Origin: Bradyrhizobium sp. Ghvi
Lineage (GTDB): Bacteria > Pseudomonadota > Alphaproteobacteria > Rhizobiales > Xanthobacteraceae
Direction of reading: 5' to 3'
Assembly: GCF_900115265.1 (NCBI RefSeq)
Contig: NZ_FOVU01000005.1
Span: 434,001-498,000 of the forward strand
Length of the DNA stretch: 64,000 bases
Notes under the pieces: generated by a model
Told to the model about the DNA's origin: nothing
Seen by the model: the letters and a program-made list of their open reading frames with translations, nothing else
The model's database searches: none
Part shown: positions 52,228 to 61,681 of the stretch, piece after piece
Layout: every line of letters starts with the position of its first letter
How positions within the stretch are numbered: the first letter of the stretch is position 1
Position numbers and translations under genes: made by a program

Positions 52228-53501
52228 CCCTTGCTTTGGGCTGCATCGCCGACGACTACACCGGCGCCTCCGATCTCGCCAATACGCTGACGCGCGCGGG
52301 CCTGCGCACCGTGCAGACCATCGGCGTGCCCGCTGACGATCTGGCGCTGCCTGCAGTCGATGCCGTCGTGGTGTCGCTGAAGAGCCGTTCGATCGAGGCC
52401 GGACTTGCGGTGTCGCGCTCGCGCGCCGCCGAGACATGGCTGCGCGGCCGCGGCGCGAGTCACGTGCTGTTCAAGATTTGCTCGACCTTCGATTCCACGG
52501 ATGCCGGTAATATTGGCCCGGTGATGGACGCGCTACGCGCCGATTGCGGCGAAACCGCCGTGCTGGTGACGCCGGCGTTTCCAGAAACTGGCCGCACCGT
52601 CTATCAGGGCAATCTGTTTGTCGGCGCCGTTCCATTGAACGAGAGTCCGCTGAAGGACCACCCGCTCAACCCGATGCATGATTCCAACCTGGTGCGCGTG
52701 CTGGCGCGCCAGAGCAAGACGCAGATCGGCCTCGTCGACCTCGCCACCGTCGCCCGGGGCGTGAACGCCGTGCAGGCGCGGCTCATCGAACTCGCGGGCA
52801 AGGGCATCGGCGCGGCCATCATCGACGCCGTGTTCGACCGCGATCTCGAGACCATCGGCCTCGTCGCCGCCGAGCACCGGCTGTCTGTCGGCGCGTCCGG
52901 CATCGGCCTCGGACTGGCGCGGGCGCTGGTCTCGACGGGCAAGGTCAAGCCGGCTTCGGCGAGCAACGAGATGGGCGCCGTCGTCGGCGGGCCTGCGGCC
53001 TGCCTTGCCGGAAGCTGCTCCCAGGCGACGCTTCAGCAGATCGCCAATGCCGAGCGCGCCATGCCGGTTCTTCATCTCGACCCGGAGCTAATTGTCGCGG
53101 GGAAAAGCGAGGCGGAGCGCGCGCTGGCCTGGGCGCGACCGCGGCTTGCCGATGGTCCGGTTCTGATCGCTTCGAGCGCCACGCCGGAAGCTGTCGCCGC
53201 CGTTCAGGCGCGCCACGGCCGCGATGCCGCCGGGCATGCGATTGAGCAGGCCATGGCTGACATCGCCGAAGGCCTGGTGCGCGCCGGCGTGCGCCGTTTG
53301 GTCGTTGCGGGGGGCGAGACCTCGGGCGCTGTGGTCGATCGGCTGAAGATTCCTGGATTTCTCGTGGGGGTAGAAATCGCCGCGGGCGTCCCGGTGCTGC
53401 GCGCGGTGGATGCTGAAAAAAGCGGCATGTTGCTCGCCCTCAAATCAGGCAATTTCGGCGGCGCCGAGTTTTTCACGGACGCGCTTAGGCTCATGCGCTG
53501 A
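52224..53501 (+). CDS. otnK: 3-oxo-tetronate kinase OtnK (four-carbon acid sugar kinase family)
   Basis: 425 residues. N-terminal domain with GCIADDYTGASDLANTL (6-22); C-terminal nucleotide-binding domain with VVAGGETSGAVVDRL and a SGNFGGAEFF end. Phosphorylates 3-oxo-tetronate at O4 for OtnC. Completes the four-enzyme threonate/erythronate route to dihydroxyacetone phosphate. No dedicated DeoR/GntR regulator is seen beside the cluster. Confidence 0.95.
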   Translation: MTLALGCIADDYTGASDLANTLTRAGLRTVQTIGVPADDLALPAVDAVVVSLKSRSIEAGLAVSRSRAAETWLRGRGASHVLFKICSTFDSTDAGNIGPVMDALRADCGETAVLVTPAFPETGRTVYQGNLFVGAVPLNESPLKDHPLNPMHDSNLVRVLARQSKTQIGLVDLATVARGVNAVQARLIELAGKGIGAAIIDAVFDRDLETIGLVAAEHRLSVGASGIGLGLARALVSTGKVKPASASNEMGAVVGGPAACLAGSCSQATLQQIANAERAMPVLHLDPELIVAGKSEAERALAWARPRLADGPVLIASSATPEAVAAVQARHGRDAAGHAIEQAMADIAEGLVRAGVRRLVVAGGETSGAVVDRLKIPGFLVGVEIAAGVPVLRAVDAEKSGMLLALKSGNFGGAEFFTDALRLMR

Positions 53502-53669
53502 GCGCAGGGCATTTTTAGCTGCCTGTTCACTTGTTTGAGGCTCCGTACGCGTATGGAGTCGTCGTTAACATCTGCGCAGGTGCTCTTGTGTTGAATGTTG
53601 GTGCTACTCCCTTTGGTTGATTCGTAAACCTTTCGGACGCGCGTCGCGCCACACAAAGAGACCACCATT

Positions 53670-55361
53670 ATGCTCGCTTCCATTTCCATTCGCGCCAAGA
53701 TCATCAGCGTCGTGGCGTTCCTCCTGGTCGCGATGACTGGCATGGGTCTGCTCGCCGTCGCGAAGATGCGTTCGATGAATGCCAACACCGTCGACATCAC
53801 CACGAACTGGATGCCGAGTGTGCGCGTGCTGGGCGAACTCCGGGCGAGCGTCATCACCTACCGCAATGTGGTCCGCCAGCACATGCTGTCCGAGACGCTG
53901 GACGAGAAGCTCGCGAACGAAAAGACGGCTGCGACCGTGATCGAGGGCCTTGCCAAAATTCGCAGCAGCTACGAGACGATGATCACTTCGCCGGAGGAGC
54001 GGGCGCTGTACAGCCAATGGGCGAAGCTCTGGGACGACTACAAAAAGGGCGCCGAGGAGGTGATGGCGCTCTCGCGCAAGGAGGCCGGCAAGGTCCCGCA
54101 CGAAGCCCAGGAGTTGAACACCAAGACGGTCAACAAGATCAGCCTCGCGGCGGATGAGGTTCTTACCAAGGATATCGAGCTCAACACCAGGGGAGGCGAC
54201 CAGGCTGCGCAGGATGCGGCTGATAGTTATTCCTTCGCGTTCATGCTGGTCTCGATCATCCTCGGCTCTGCCATTGTCTCGGGGCTCGGCGTCGGCTTCT
54301 ATCTCGTCCACGACGTTTCCAGCGGCATCAATTCCATCACCCTGCCGATGCAGGCGCTGGGCGAGGGCGATCTCTCCGCCGAGGTCCCCCATCGCGGCGA
54401 GAAGACCGAGATCGGTGCCATGGCCGACGTGCTCCAGATCTTCAAGGAGGCACTCATCGCCAAGAAGGCCGCCGACGAAGCCGCGGCCGCAGATGCCGAA
54501 GCAAAAATCGAGCGCGGTCGCCGCGTCGACAACATCACCCGCGAATTCGAAACGATGATCGGCGAGATCGTCCAGACCGTGTCGTCGGCCTCCACCCAGC
54601 TAGAGGCCTCCGCCTCGACGTTGACGTCGACTGCCGACCGGTCGCAGAGGTTGGCAACAACCGTTGCGGGCGCGTCGGAAGAAGCTTCGACCAATGTGCA
54701 GTCGGTGGCTTCGGCCACCGAGGAAATGGCCTCGTCGGTCGGCGAGATCAGCCGCCAGGTGCAGGAATCCGCACGCATGGCAGGCGATGCCGTCGGCCAG
54801 GCGCGTGCGACCACCGAGCGCGTCAGCGAGCTGTCGAAGGCGGCATCCCGCATCGGCGATGTGGTCGAGCTCATCAACACCATCGCCGGCCAGACCAATC
54901 TCTTGGCGTTGAACGCAACCATCGAGGCGGCCCGCGCCGGTGAGGCCGGCCGCGGCTTCGCGGTGGTTGCCTCCGAGGTGAAAGCGCTCGCCGAGCAGAC
55001 CGCCAAGGCCACAGGCGAGATCGGTACGCAGATCGCCGGCATCCAGGCGGCGACAAATGATTCCGTCGGCGCCATCAAGGAGATCTCCTCGACCATCGAG
55101 CGGCTCTCGGAAATCTCCTCGGCCATCGCGGCTGCGGTGGAAGAGCAGGGGGCGGCGACTCAGGAAATCGCCCGCAACGTGCAGCAGGCAGCCCATGGTA
55201 CGCAGCAGGTTTCTTCCAACATCGCCGACGTGCAGCGTGGTGCGACCGAGACCGGCACGGCCTCTTCTCAGGTGCTGTCGGCGGCACAGATGCTCTCGAA
55301 CGACTCCAGCCGGCTCAGGACCGAAGTCACCAAATTCCTGACCAACGTCCGCGCTGCGTGA
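53670..55361 (+). CDS. Methyl-accepting chemotaxis protein
   Basis: 563 residues. TM1 at about 11-30, a four-helix-bundle periplasmic domain (31-188), TM2 about 190-212, HAMP about 213-268, then the signalling domain with NLLALNATIEAARAGEAGRGFAVVASEVKALAEQTAKAT hairpin. There is no CheR-binding pentapeptide at the C-terminus. A near-palindrome CTCCGTACGCGTATGGAG sits at 53541-53558 in the 168-bp upstream gap. The ligand is unknown. Confidence 0.96.
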   Translation: MLASISIRAKIISVVAFLLVAMTGMGLLAVAKMRSMNANTVDITTNWMPSVRVLGELRASVITYRNVVRQHMLSETLDEKLANEKTAATVIEGLAKIRSSYETMITSPEERALYSQWAKLWDDYKKGAEEVMALSRKEAGKVPHEAQELNTKTVNKISLAADEVLTKDIELNTRGGDQAAQDAADSYSFAFMLVSIILGSAIVSGLGVGFYLVHDVSSGINSITLPMQALGEGDLSAEVPHRGEKTEIGAMADVLQIFKEALIAKKAADEAAAADAEAKIERGRRVDNITREFETMIGEIVQTVSSASTQLEASASTLTSTADRSQRLATTVAGASEEASTNVQSVASATEEMASSVGEISRQVQESARMAGDAVGQARATTERVSELSKAASRIGDVVELINTIAGQTNLLALNATIEAARAGEAGRGFAVVASEVKALAEQTAKATGEIGTQIAGIQAATNDSVGAIKEISSTIERLSEISSAIAAAVEEQGAATQEIARNVQQAAHGTQQVSSNIADVQRGATETGTASSQVLSAAQMLSNDSSRLRTEVTKFLTNVRAA

Positions 55362-55420
55362 AGGAGACGCATGGAATGACGTCGGAATAGCAGGCGGCAG
55401 AGAGCGGGCTCCGGGTTGAC

Positions 55421-55503
55421 AGTGGGCAAAGCAAAGTGTGCCTCCCGTCGTCAGGGGATCGTGAAAAGGATGGAGACACGGCGCAAGTGCGCCTTTGCCC
55501 ACT
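55421..55503. repeat. Palindromic intergenic repeat, family I
   Basis: AGTGGGCAAAG (55421) and CTTTGCCCACT (55493) form perfect 11-bp arms around a 61-bp centre. Between the convergent chemoreceptor and thiolase-like genes. Confidence 0.75.
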
Positions 55504-55512
55504 TTGCGAGAG

Positions 55513-57021
55513 TTACGCCACCCGCCACGCCGGTACGCCATCGGCGGCCATCGTGATCTCGCCCAGCGAGCCGACCGGCGTACGGTTCATGTCGAGCAGG
55601 TGCGTCAGCGTCGCACTATCCGTGGCCGGGATTCGGGCCAGCGTGCGCCGATCATCCTGCGTACGCAGTATCACCACGCCGTGCTCGACATCGCCGCCAC
55701 GGCCATAGAGCACGGTGAAGCTCTCGACCTTGCCCTTACCCGAGGCTTCCGTGACGAACTCCGGCACCGCGCGCTTGCTGCGGTCGGCATCCCCTTGCAC
55801 GTTGGTCTCCTGCGCCAGCGCCTCGCGCGGCGGCGCCTTCGCAACCACCAGAGCATGGTGCTTGGTGACGAAGCCGCCCTGGCCATAGAGCAGGCCGAGC
55901 CTGGCGCCCTCGCGCAGGCGCCGCACGATCGCGCAGGCCGCATGAGTCATGTAGCTGTTGAGCGGCGCACCGAAGAACGTCAGACCACCGGTGACGGTGG
56001 GCTGCACGTCGGCGGAAAGGCCCAGCGTCCGCCGCGCCATTTTCGGCACGCAGGGGAAGCAGCTATAGAGCTCGATCGCGTCGAACTTTTTGCCATCGCC
56101 GTCAGCGAGATCCATCGCCGCCTTCAACACCGCGTTCTGCGGATGGCTCTCGTAGAACTGGTCGCGCAGGAGATAGTCGGGCGGGTCCTCGGCTGAGGCG
56201 CCACCGAGCGGATAGACCAGCTTGTCTTCCGCGATGCCGAGCGCGCGCGCCTTGGCAAGGCTGGTGAGCAGTAGCGCGCCACCCATGTTGACGCTGGGAT
56301 TGGCCACCATCAGCTTGTTGTAGGGCCAAGCGACGAGCCGGTTATCCGCGGTCGACGTCGTGATCTCGTCCGGCGCATAGCGCCGCTTCAGCCAGGCGTT
56401 CGGATTTTGTGCGGCGGCCTCCGAATAGCGCGACCACAGCGTTCCCGACTCCGCCATCGCCTCGCGCGGAGTCTGCCCCCAATGTGCGGAGGAGGCGGCC
56501 TCGTAGAACGGATAGACCGTAACAGGGCGGAATACGCCGAGCTTCACGGCGAGCGGCTTCTGGAACGCCGCACCGCGCTTGGGCTCCGCGACATCGCGTG
56601 CGAACGGCGTCCATGGCAGCTTGACTCCGGCGCGATCGGCTTTCGTCACCGTCGATTGCGCTTCGGCGCCGCAGATCGCCGCAACCGCGCATTCGCCGCG
56701 TGCGATGCGCTTTGCGGCCTCATGGATGTAGCGGATCGGGGTTTCGCCGCCGACGGGTCCGTAGTAGCAATGCGCAGGTTGCATCCCGAGGCGCTGCGCC
56801 AACAGCTTTTCAGGATCGCGATAACGCCAGCTCAGGAAGTTAACGACGTCGAGAGACTGGACCTCGCCGAGTAGCTTTGCGCCGGCGTCAGCCTCAGCGC
56901 GGTGTAGCGCCTGTTCGAGCAGGTCGAGAGGTTCGAGCCCTTCGGCGATCTCCTTCGGGCGATCAACGATCTCGCCGATGCCGACGATGACGGGAATGCG
57001 GTCTTCGGGAACGTTAGTCAT
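55513..57021 (-). CDS. Thiolase-like protein (acetyl-CoA acetyltransferase family)
   Basis: 502 residues, longer than standard thiolases (about 390-430) and like the SCP2-thiolase-like group. IPVIVGIGEIVDRPKE at the N-terminus, GAEAQST where thiolases have GAESMS, NPSVNMGGALLLTS in the middle and ELYSCFPCVPKMARR near 318-332. Cys85 lies near the usual nucleophile position but its context (HCYYGPVGGETP) is atypical. CoA-ester activity is likely; the exact reaction is uncertain. Confidence 0.83.
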   Translation of the reverse strand: MTNVPEDRIPVIVGIGEIVDRPKEIAEGLEPLDLLEQALHRAEADAGAKLLGEVQSLDVVNFLSWRYRDPEKLLAQRLGMQPAHCYYGPVGGETPIRYIHEAAKRIARGECAVAAICGAEAQSTVTKADRAGVKLPWTPFARDVAEPKRGAAFQKPLAVKLGVFRPVTVYPFYEAASSAHWGQTPREAMAESGTLWSRYSEAAAQNPNAWLKRRYAPDEITTSTADNRLVAWPYNKLMVANPSVNMGGALLLTSLAKARALGIAEDKLVYPLGGASAEDPPDYLLRDQFYESHPQNAVLKAAMDLADGDGKKFDAIELYSCFPCVPKMARRTLGLSADVQPTVTGGLTFFGAPLNSYMTHAACAIVRRLREGARLGLLYGQGGFVTKHHALVVAKAPPREALAQETNVQGDADRSKRAVPEFVTEASGKGKVESFTVLYGRGGDVEHGVVILRTQDDRRTLARIPATDSATLTHLLDMNRTPVGSLGEITMAADGVPAWRVA

Positions 57022-57056
57022 TTCTTCTTACTTCACATTTCAGATTTTTAGCACGC

Positions 57057-57181
57057 CGTCGCCCTTCGAGGGCCGCTGAAGGAGCGACCACCTCAGGGTG
57101 ACGGCTACGGAGAAAGCGTCATCCTGAGGTGCGAGGCCGGCGGCGCACCGCGCCGTCGGACGAGCGTCGAAGGATGGGCCA
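57057..57181. repeat. Palindromic intergenic repeat, family E (degenerate)
   Basis: Contains GTCATCCTGAGGTGCGAG and a reverse, partly decayed counterpart (ACCTCAGGGTGACGG) plus a GTCGAAGGATGGGCC segment shared with 49537-49666. Lies between the thiolase-like and nitronate monooxygenase genes. Confidence 0.65.
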
Positions 57182-57204
57182 CGAGCACCATGTCGGCCGC
57201 GCAA

Positions 57205-58338
57205 CTACTCCGCCACCAGCGCATTCATGTGCTCGACGGCTTCGGCGAACTCTTCCTTGAATTCCTGCACCACGGCGCCCGCCGATTTCACGCTGTCGAT
57301 CAGGCCGACGCCCTGGCCGACGAAATAGCTGACGAGATCGCCCGCCCTGGCATTGCCACCCGCCGCAGCACGGTCGATCGAATTGAAGGCGTCGCGGCTG
57401 ATGATGCTTTGCAGCGGCATCGGCAGCGCGCCAGGACTTTCCGACGCGCGGTCCCAGGCATCGGTCCAGACCGAGCGGAGCTGCCGCGCCGGTTTTCCGG
57501 TGCGGCCCTTCGAGCGGATCGCATCGCGCGAAGACGCCGCGATCATCTTCTCGCGGAAGATCTCGCTGGTCTCGGACTCGACGGTGGCAAGCCAGACCGA
57601 GCCGGTCCAGGCTCCGGCTGCGCCCATCGCCATGCAGGCTGCCATCTGTCGGCCCGTCATGATGCCGCCCGCCGCCAGCACCGGCACGTCACGAATCGGC
57701 TTGATGGCCTTGATCACCTCCGGCACCAGCACCATGGTCGAGACCTCGCCGCAATGGCCGCCGGCCTCGGTGCCCTGCACCACGAGAATGTCGACACCAG
57801 CTGCGACCTGGCGCAACGCGTGCTCCTTGGCGCCGACGAGCGCTGCGACCGGCACGTTGTGCTTTTTGCCCATCTCGATCATCGCCTTCGGCGGCACGCC
57901 GAGCGCATTTGCGATCAGCCGGATCGGATGATTGAAGGACACTTCGAGCAGCTTCAGCGCCGTCTTGGCGTCGAATGGTTGCGGCTGGTCAGCGGCGACC
58001 TCGGTCGTCGTCAGCTCGATGTCGTACTTCTTCAGGAGGTCGCGCGTGTAGTCGCGGTGCGCCTGCGGCACGCGCGCCTCCAGGCTTTTCCAGGTGACGT
58101 CTTTCTCGCCCGATGTCGAGATGTTCTCCGGGATGAGCACGTCGATGCCGTATGGCTTGCCATCGACGTGCGCGTCGATCCATTTCAGTTCGCGTTCGAG
58201 CGTCTCGGGCGTATGCACGGTCGCACCCAGCACGCCAAAACCGCCGGCGCGGCTGACGGCGGCAACGACATCGCGGCAATGGCTGAAGGCGAGCAGCGGG
58301 AACTCGATCCCCAGCATGTCGCAGATCGGCGATTTCAT
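57205..58338 (-). CDS. Nitronate monooxygenase/2-nitropropane dioxygenase-like FMN enzyme
   Basis: 377 residues from ATG 58338 (AGGGAGAG upstream); the frame stays open to 58446 without support. TIM-barrel NMO features: SRAGGFGVLGAT, VVQGTEAGGHCGE and PVLAAGGIMTGRQMAACMAMGAAGAWTGS with FMN-binding glycines. Members oxidise nitronates or act as FMN-dependent enone reductases. The 271-bp gap upstream, to the GST start, shows no gene. Confidence 0.9.
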   Translation of the reverse strand: MKSPICDMLGIEFPLLAFSHCRDVVAAVSRAGGFGVLGATVHTPETLERELKWIDAHVDGKPYGIDVLIPENISTSGEKDVTWKSLEARVPQAHRDYTRDLLKKYDIELTTTEVAADQPQPFDAKTALKLLEVSFNHPIRLIANALGVPPKAMIEMGKKHNVPVAALVGAKEHALRQVAAGVDILVVQGTEAGGHCGEVSTMVLVPEVIKAIKPIRDVPVLAAGGIMTGRQMAACMAMGAAGAWTGSVWLATVESETSEIFREKMIAASSRDAIRSKGRTGKPARQLRSVWTDAWDRASESPGALPMPLQSIISRDAFNSIDRAAAGGNARAGDLVSYFVGQGVGLIDSVKSAGAVVQEFKEEFAEAVEHMNALVAE

Positions 58339-58609
58339 GTGTCTCTCCCTGCGGCCTTCATTGCTCTTCTCTCGTGCTGCCTTGCGAGGGCCGTTCGACG
58401 CCAGTCCTTCGTCGCCTATGATGCCACGCCGGATTTGACTGAGCATCTTGCGCGCAGGCGTTGCGTCGTGCGCCCGCAGGATGGCGCGGGTCAGCTCGGA
58501 TGCATGACGCCGCCCCGAGGCCCGCGTGGGGCGCAGAGCCGGCGGGGCTTGCCATCGGGCATTGTCGGGCTAATTAATGCACACGCATCTTTCTGCCGGA
58601 GCCCTTCGC

Positions 58610-59485
58610 ATGACCGACGCCCCCGCCTACGTGCCGCCCAAGGTCTGGACCTGGAACAAAGAGAATGGCGGGCAGTTCGCCAGCATCAACCGGCCGATCG
58701 CCGGCCCGACCCATGAAAAGGAGTTGCCGGTCGGCAAGCATCCCCTCCAGCTCTATTCGCTGGCGACGCCGAACGGGGTGAAGGTGACGGTCATGCTGGA
58801 GGAGCTTCTGGCGCTCGGCCACAAGGGCGCCGAATACGACGCCTGGCTGATCAAGATCGGCAACGGCGACCAGTTCGGCAGCGGTTTTGTCGATATCAAT
58901 CCGAACTCCAAGATCCCGGCTCTGATGGACCGGTCCGGTCCGGAGCCGATCCGTGTATTCGAATCCGGCTCGATCCTGTTCTACCTGGCCGAAAAGTTCG
59001 GCGCCTTCTTGCCAAAGGACGTCAAGACCCGCACCGAGGCGATGTCGTGGCTGTTCTGGCAGATGGGCAGCGCGCCCTATCTCGGCGGCGGCTTCGGCCA
59101 TTTCTACGCCTACGCGCCGTTGAAGATCGAATACGCCGTCGATCGCTTCGCAATGGAGGTCAAGCGTCAGCTCGACGTGCTCGATCGCCGCCTGGCCGAC
59201 AACGAATATCTCGCGGGCAAGGAGTACACCATCGCCGACATGGCCGTGTGGCCGTGGTATGGCGCGCTCGCCAAGGGTCTGGTCTATGGCGCCGGCGAGT
59301 TCTTGTCGGTGCAGGACTACAAGAACGTGCAGCGCTGGACGGACCGGATCGCACAGCGTCCGGCCGTGAAGCGCGGCCGCATGGTCAACCGCGTCTCCGG
59401 CGATCCCGCCAGCCAGCTCCACGAGCGGCACGATGCGAGTGACTTCGAGACGAAAACGCAGGACAAGATCGCGCCGGCGACCTAA
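58610..59485 (+). CDS. yghU: Glutathione S-transferase, YghU-type disulfide-bond oxidoreductase
   Basis: 291 residues from ATG 58610 (GGAG 9 bp upstream), close to YghU length; ATG 58577 would add 11 residues. YghU hallmarks: a long N-terminal lead (VWTWNKENGGQFASINRPIAGPTH), LATPNGVKVTVMLEE in the thioredoxin-like domain, VFESGSILFYLAEKFG, and the C-terminal helix EYTIADMAVWPWYG. These enzymes use glutathione in disulfide reduction rather than conjugation. Confidence 0.92.
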   Translation: MTDAPAYVPPKVWTWNKENGGQFASINRPIAGPTHEKELPVGKHPLQLYSLATPNGVKVTVMLEELLALGHKGAEYDAWLIKIGNGDQFGSGFVDINPNSKIPALMDRSGPEPIRVFESGSILFYLAEKFGAFLPKDVKTRTEAMSWLFWQMGSAPYLGGGFGHFYAYAPLKIEYAVDRFAMEVKRQLDVLDRRLADNEYLAGKEYTIADMAVWPWYGALAKGLVYGAGEFLSVQDYKNVQRWTDRIAQRPAVKRGRMVNRVSGDPASQLHERHDASDFETKTQDKIAPAT

Positions 59486-59494
59486 GTCTCCTGC

Positions 59495-59526
59495 TTCCCC
59501 TCTCCCCGCAATTGGGGAGAGGGGAA
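59495..59526. terminator. Hairpin between convergent GST and acyl-CoA dehydrogenase genes
   Basis: TTCCCCTCTCCCC, 6 bp, GGGGAGAGGGGAA: perfect 13-bp stem 9 bp after the GST stop and 9 bp before the dehydrogenase stop. A bidirectional terminator is likely. It belongs to the family C hairpins. Confidence 0.7.
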
Positions 59527-59535
59527 AGAAAGAGG

Positions 59536-60813
59536 TCACGCCATGCTCAGCTCGTGGCGGCCGACAACCATCCAGTGCACCTCGTCCGGACCATCAGCAA
59601 AGCGCAGATGGCGCACGTCCTGGTACATCTCGGCGAGCGGAGTCCAGTGCGAGATGCCGGTGGCGCCGTGCATCTGGATCGCCTGGTCGATGATCTTGCA
59701 GGCGCGCTCCGGCACCATGGCCTTGACCATGGAGACCCAGACGCGGGCCTCCTTGTTGCCGAGCACGTCCATGGCTTTGGCGGCCTTCAGCACCATCAGC
59801 CGCATCGCCTCGATCTCGCAGCGGGCCTGTGCGATGATCTGCATGTTGCCGCCGAGATGGGCGATCTTCTTGCCGAAGGCCTCGCGGGTGAGGCCACGCT
59901 GCACCATCAGATCGAGCGCCTTCTCGGCCTTGCCGATGGTGCGCATGCAGTGATGGATGCGGCCCGGGCCGAGGCGAAGCTGGGAAATCTCGAAGCCGCG
60001 GCCTTCGCCGAGAAGCATGTTCTCCTTGGGAACCCGCACATTGTTGAAACGCATATGCATGTGACCGCGCGGGGCGTGGTCCTGGCCGAACACATACATC
60101 GGCCCGAGCACCTCGACGCCGGGCGTGTCGCGCGGCACCAGGATCTGCGACTGCTGCTTGGTCGGCGCCGCATCCGGATTGGTCTTCACCATCACGATGA
60201 GGATCTTGCAGCGGGGATCGCCGAGGCCGGAGATGTAATACTTCTCGCCGTTGATCACCCATTCGTCGCCGACGAGTTTTGCCGTGGTCGAAATGTTCTT
60301 GGCGTCGGAGGAGGCGACGTTGGGCTCGGTCATGACATAGGCCGAGCGGATCTCGCCGTTGAGCAGCGGCTTCAGCCACTTCTCCTTCTGCTCCTTGGTG
60401 CCGACGCGCTCCAGCACCTCCATGTTGCCGGTGTCGGGCGCCGAGCAGTTCATGGTCTCGGACGCCAGCGGACTCTTGCCGAGTTCGGCGGCGATATAGG
60501 CGTAGTCGAGGTTCTTCAGGCCCTGGCCGGTCTCGTCATCGGGCAGGAAGAAATTCCAGAGGCCTTCCTGTTTGGCCTTGTTCTTGGCCTTCTCCAGCAC
60601 TTCGAGCTGCTTCGGCGTGAAGCTCCAACGATCCTCCTTGCCTTCGGCCGCCTTGGCGAATTCGATCGACATCGGCTCGACGGTATCGCGGATGAACTTC
60701 TTGACGTGATCGTAGAGCGGCCGGACCTGGTCCGACATGCGCAGGTCGTTGAGCTCGTCGCCGGGATTGAGGGTGTAGTTGGTGGTGCGGGGAATGTAGG
60801 TGTGTTTTGTCAT
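59536..60813 (-). CDS. Acyl-CoA dehydrogenase, ACAD11/LvaC-like
   Basis: 425 residues from ATG 60813, directly behind a strong GGGAGGA. ACAD fold with SAYVMTEPNVASSDAKN, INGEKYYISG and LGPGRIHHCMRTIGKAEKALDLM; the C-terminus ends WTPLAEMYQDVRHLRFADGPDEVHW. The GRIHHCMR block and the ADGPDEVH end are those of the dehydrogenase half of ACAD10/11 rather than of short-chain enzymes. In the bacterial Lva system such a protein removes phosphate from 4-phosphoacyl-CoA to give enoyl-CoA. A kinase and DUF6285 partner lie at 62467-63834. Confidence 0.93.
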   Translation of the reverse strand: MTKHTYIPRTTNYTLNPGDELNDLRMSDQVRPLYDHVKKFIRDTVEPMSIEFAKAAEGKEDRWSFTPKQLEVLEKAKNKAKQEGLWNFFLPDDETGQGLKNLDYAYIAAELGKSPLASETMNCSAPDTGNMEVLERVGTKEQKEKWLKPLLNGEIRSAYVMTEPNVASSDAKNISTTAKLVGDEWVINGEKYYISGLGDPRCKILIVMVKTNPDAAPTKQQSQILVPRDTPGVEVLGPMYVFGQDHAPRGHMHMRFNNVRVPKENMLLGEGRGFEISQLRLGPGRIHHCMRTIGKAEKALDLMVQRGLTREAFGKKIAHLGGNMQIIAQARCEIEAMRLMVLKAAKAMDVLGNKEARVWVSMVKAMVPERACKIIDQAIQMHGATGISHWTPLAEMYQDVRHLRFADGPDEVHWMVVGRHELSMA

Positions 60814-60995
60814 TGTTCCTCCCGGGGCGTTAAGATCGCGTTGGGGCGGAGAATAGTCGCAGCGCGGCGAAAGTGCGAGCGCGCATTTTTTCGCGAGCCA
60901 TGCCATGCGATGGAATATCGCGAGGGCGTTTGAAATGTTGTTTGAATGGGGAGATCTCTCGCCGGCGTCGTCCCGGACAAGCGCCTCACTCTGCG

Positions 60996-61100
60996 CTGTC
61001 ATCGCCCGATTTAATCGGGCGATCCAGTATTCCAGAGGCGGCCGTGATTGAACAGAGAAGCCGCGGCGTACTGGATGCCCCGGTCAAGCCGGGGCATGAC
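60996..61100. repeat. Palindromic intergenic repeat, family H
   Basis: Outer ends TGTCAT and ATGACA, each followed by its own hairpin (CGCCCGATT/TCGGGCG and GCCCCGG/CCGGGGC), and a shared ATCCAGTA/TACTGGAT pair. The whole could fold as a cloverleaf-like structure. It occupies most of the 306-bp gap 60814-61119, where I see no gene; the remainder (60814-60995) shows only the promoter side of the dehydrogenase gene. Confidence 0.75.
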
Positions 61101-61119
61101 AACAATAGTCGCGGCTGAA

Positions 61120-61500
61120 TCAGCTCGGCATCCGATGCATTGCGCAGATCTTGTTGCCGTCGAGATCGCGCAGGTAAGCGAGATAGAGCTTGTTTCCGCC
61201 GCCCTCTCGGATGCCGGGCGGATTCTCGATCGGCGTTCCCCCGGCGGCAATGCCGGCGGCGTGCCATCTGTCGACCTGTTCAGGCGAGTTGGCTGCAAAG
61301 CCGATGGTGCCGCCGTTCGCACAGGTCGCCGGCTCGCCGTTGATCGGCTTGGTCACCGAAAACACCCCGGTCCTGGTGAAGTAGAAGATGCGATGGCCGT
61401 CGACCTTGGCCGGGCGCACCTCGAGCGTGCCGAGCAGCGTGTCGTAGAACGCCTTGGCCTTGTCGAGGTCATTGGTGCCGATCATGATGTGTGAAAACAT
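61120..61500 (-). CDS. VOC family (glyoxalase/bleomycin resistance-like) protein
   Basis: 126 residues. Opens with MFSHIMIGTNDLDKAKAFYDTLL, the classic VOC start with a metal-ligand His at residue 4. Later metal-ligand positions read DRWHAAGIAAGG and YLAYLRDLDGNKICAMH (Asp/Glu end). Metal-dependent lyase, dioxygenase or binding protein; substrate unknown. The strand is opposite to the enoyl-CoA hydratase operon, with a 181-bp divergent gap. Confidence 0.92.
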   Translation of the reverse strand: MFSHIMIGTNDLDKAKAFYDTLLGTLEVRPAKVDGHRIFYFTRTGVFSVTKPINGEPATCANGGTIGFAANSPEQVDRWHAAGIAAGGTPIENPPGIREGGGNKLYLAYLRDLDGNKICAMHRMPS

Positions 61501-61618
61501 TTGCCCGTTCCCCTCAGAGTATGTGGCGCGTTTCCTTGCAGCGCATCAGCCGCTACGCGTAAGATTGCTTGTTATGCCGTGAATCACCATGGACAAGACC
61601 GTGCCAAAAATCAAATAT

Positions 61619-61665
61619 GCGGCCCGGCAAAAGTAATTCCGGCCTGCGAAACTGGCGCGGGCCGC
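61619..61665 (+). promoter_or_regulatory. Leader inverted repeat before the enoyl-CoA hydratase gene
   Basis: GCGGCCCG and CGGGCCGC, perfect 8-bp arms 31 bp apart, ending 16 bp before the ATG. It could be an operator or a leader structure near the GAGGAAA ribosome site. Confidence 0.35.
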
Positions 61666-61681
61666 AACGCACGAGGAAACC

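Noticed and set aside
53478..53520. Terminator after otnK (TGCGCT-G-AGCGCA then ATTTTT)
   Set aside because: The loop would be only one base and the T run is separated from the stem, so a working hairpin is doubtful.
57190..58609. In-frame plus-strand reading ahead of the GST start and antisense to the nitronate monooxygenase
   Set aside because: The GST family N-terminus and a ribosome site fix the start at 58610.
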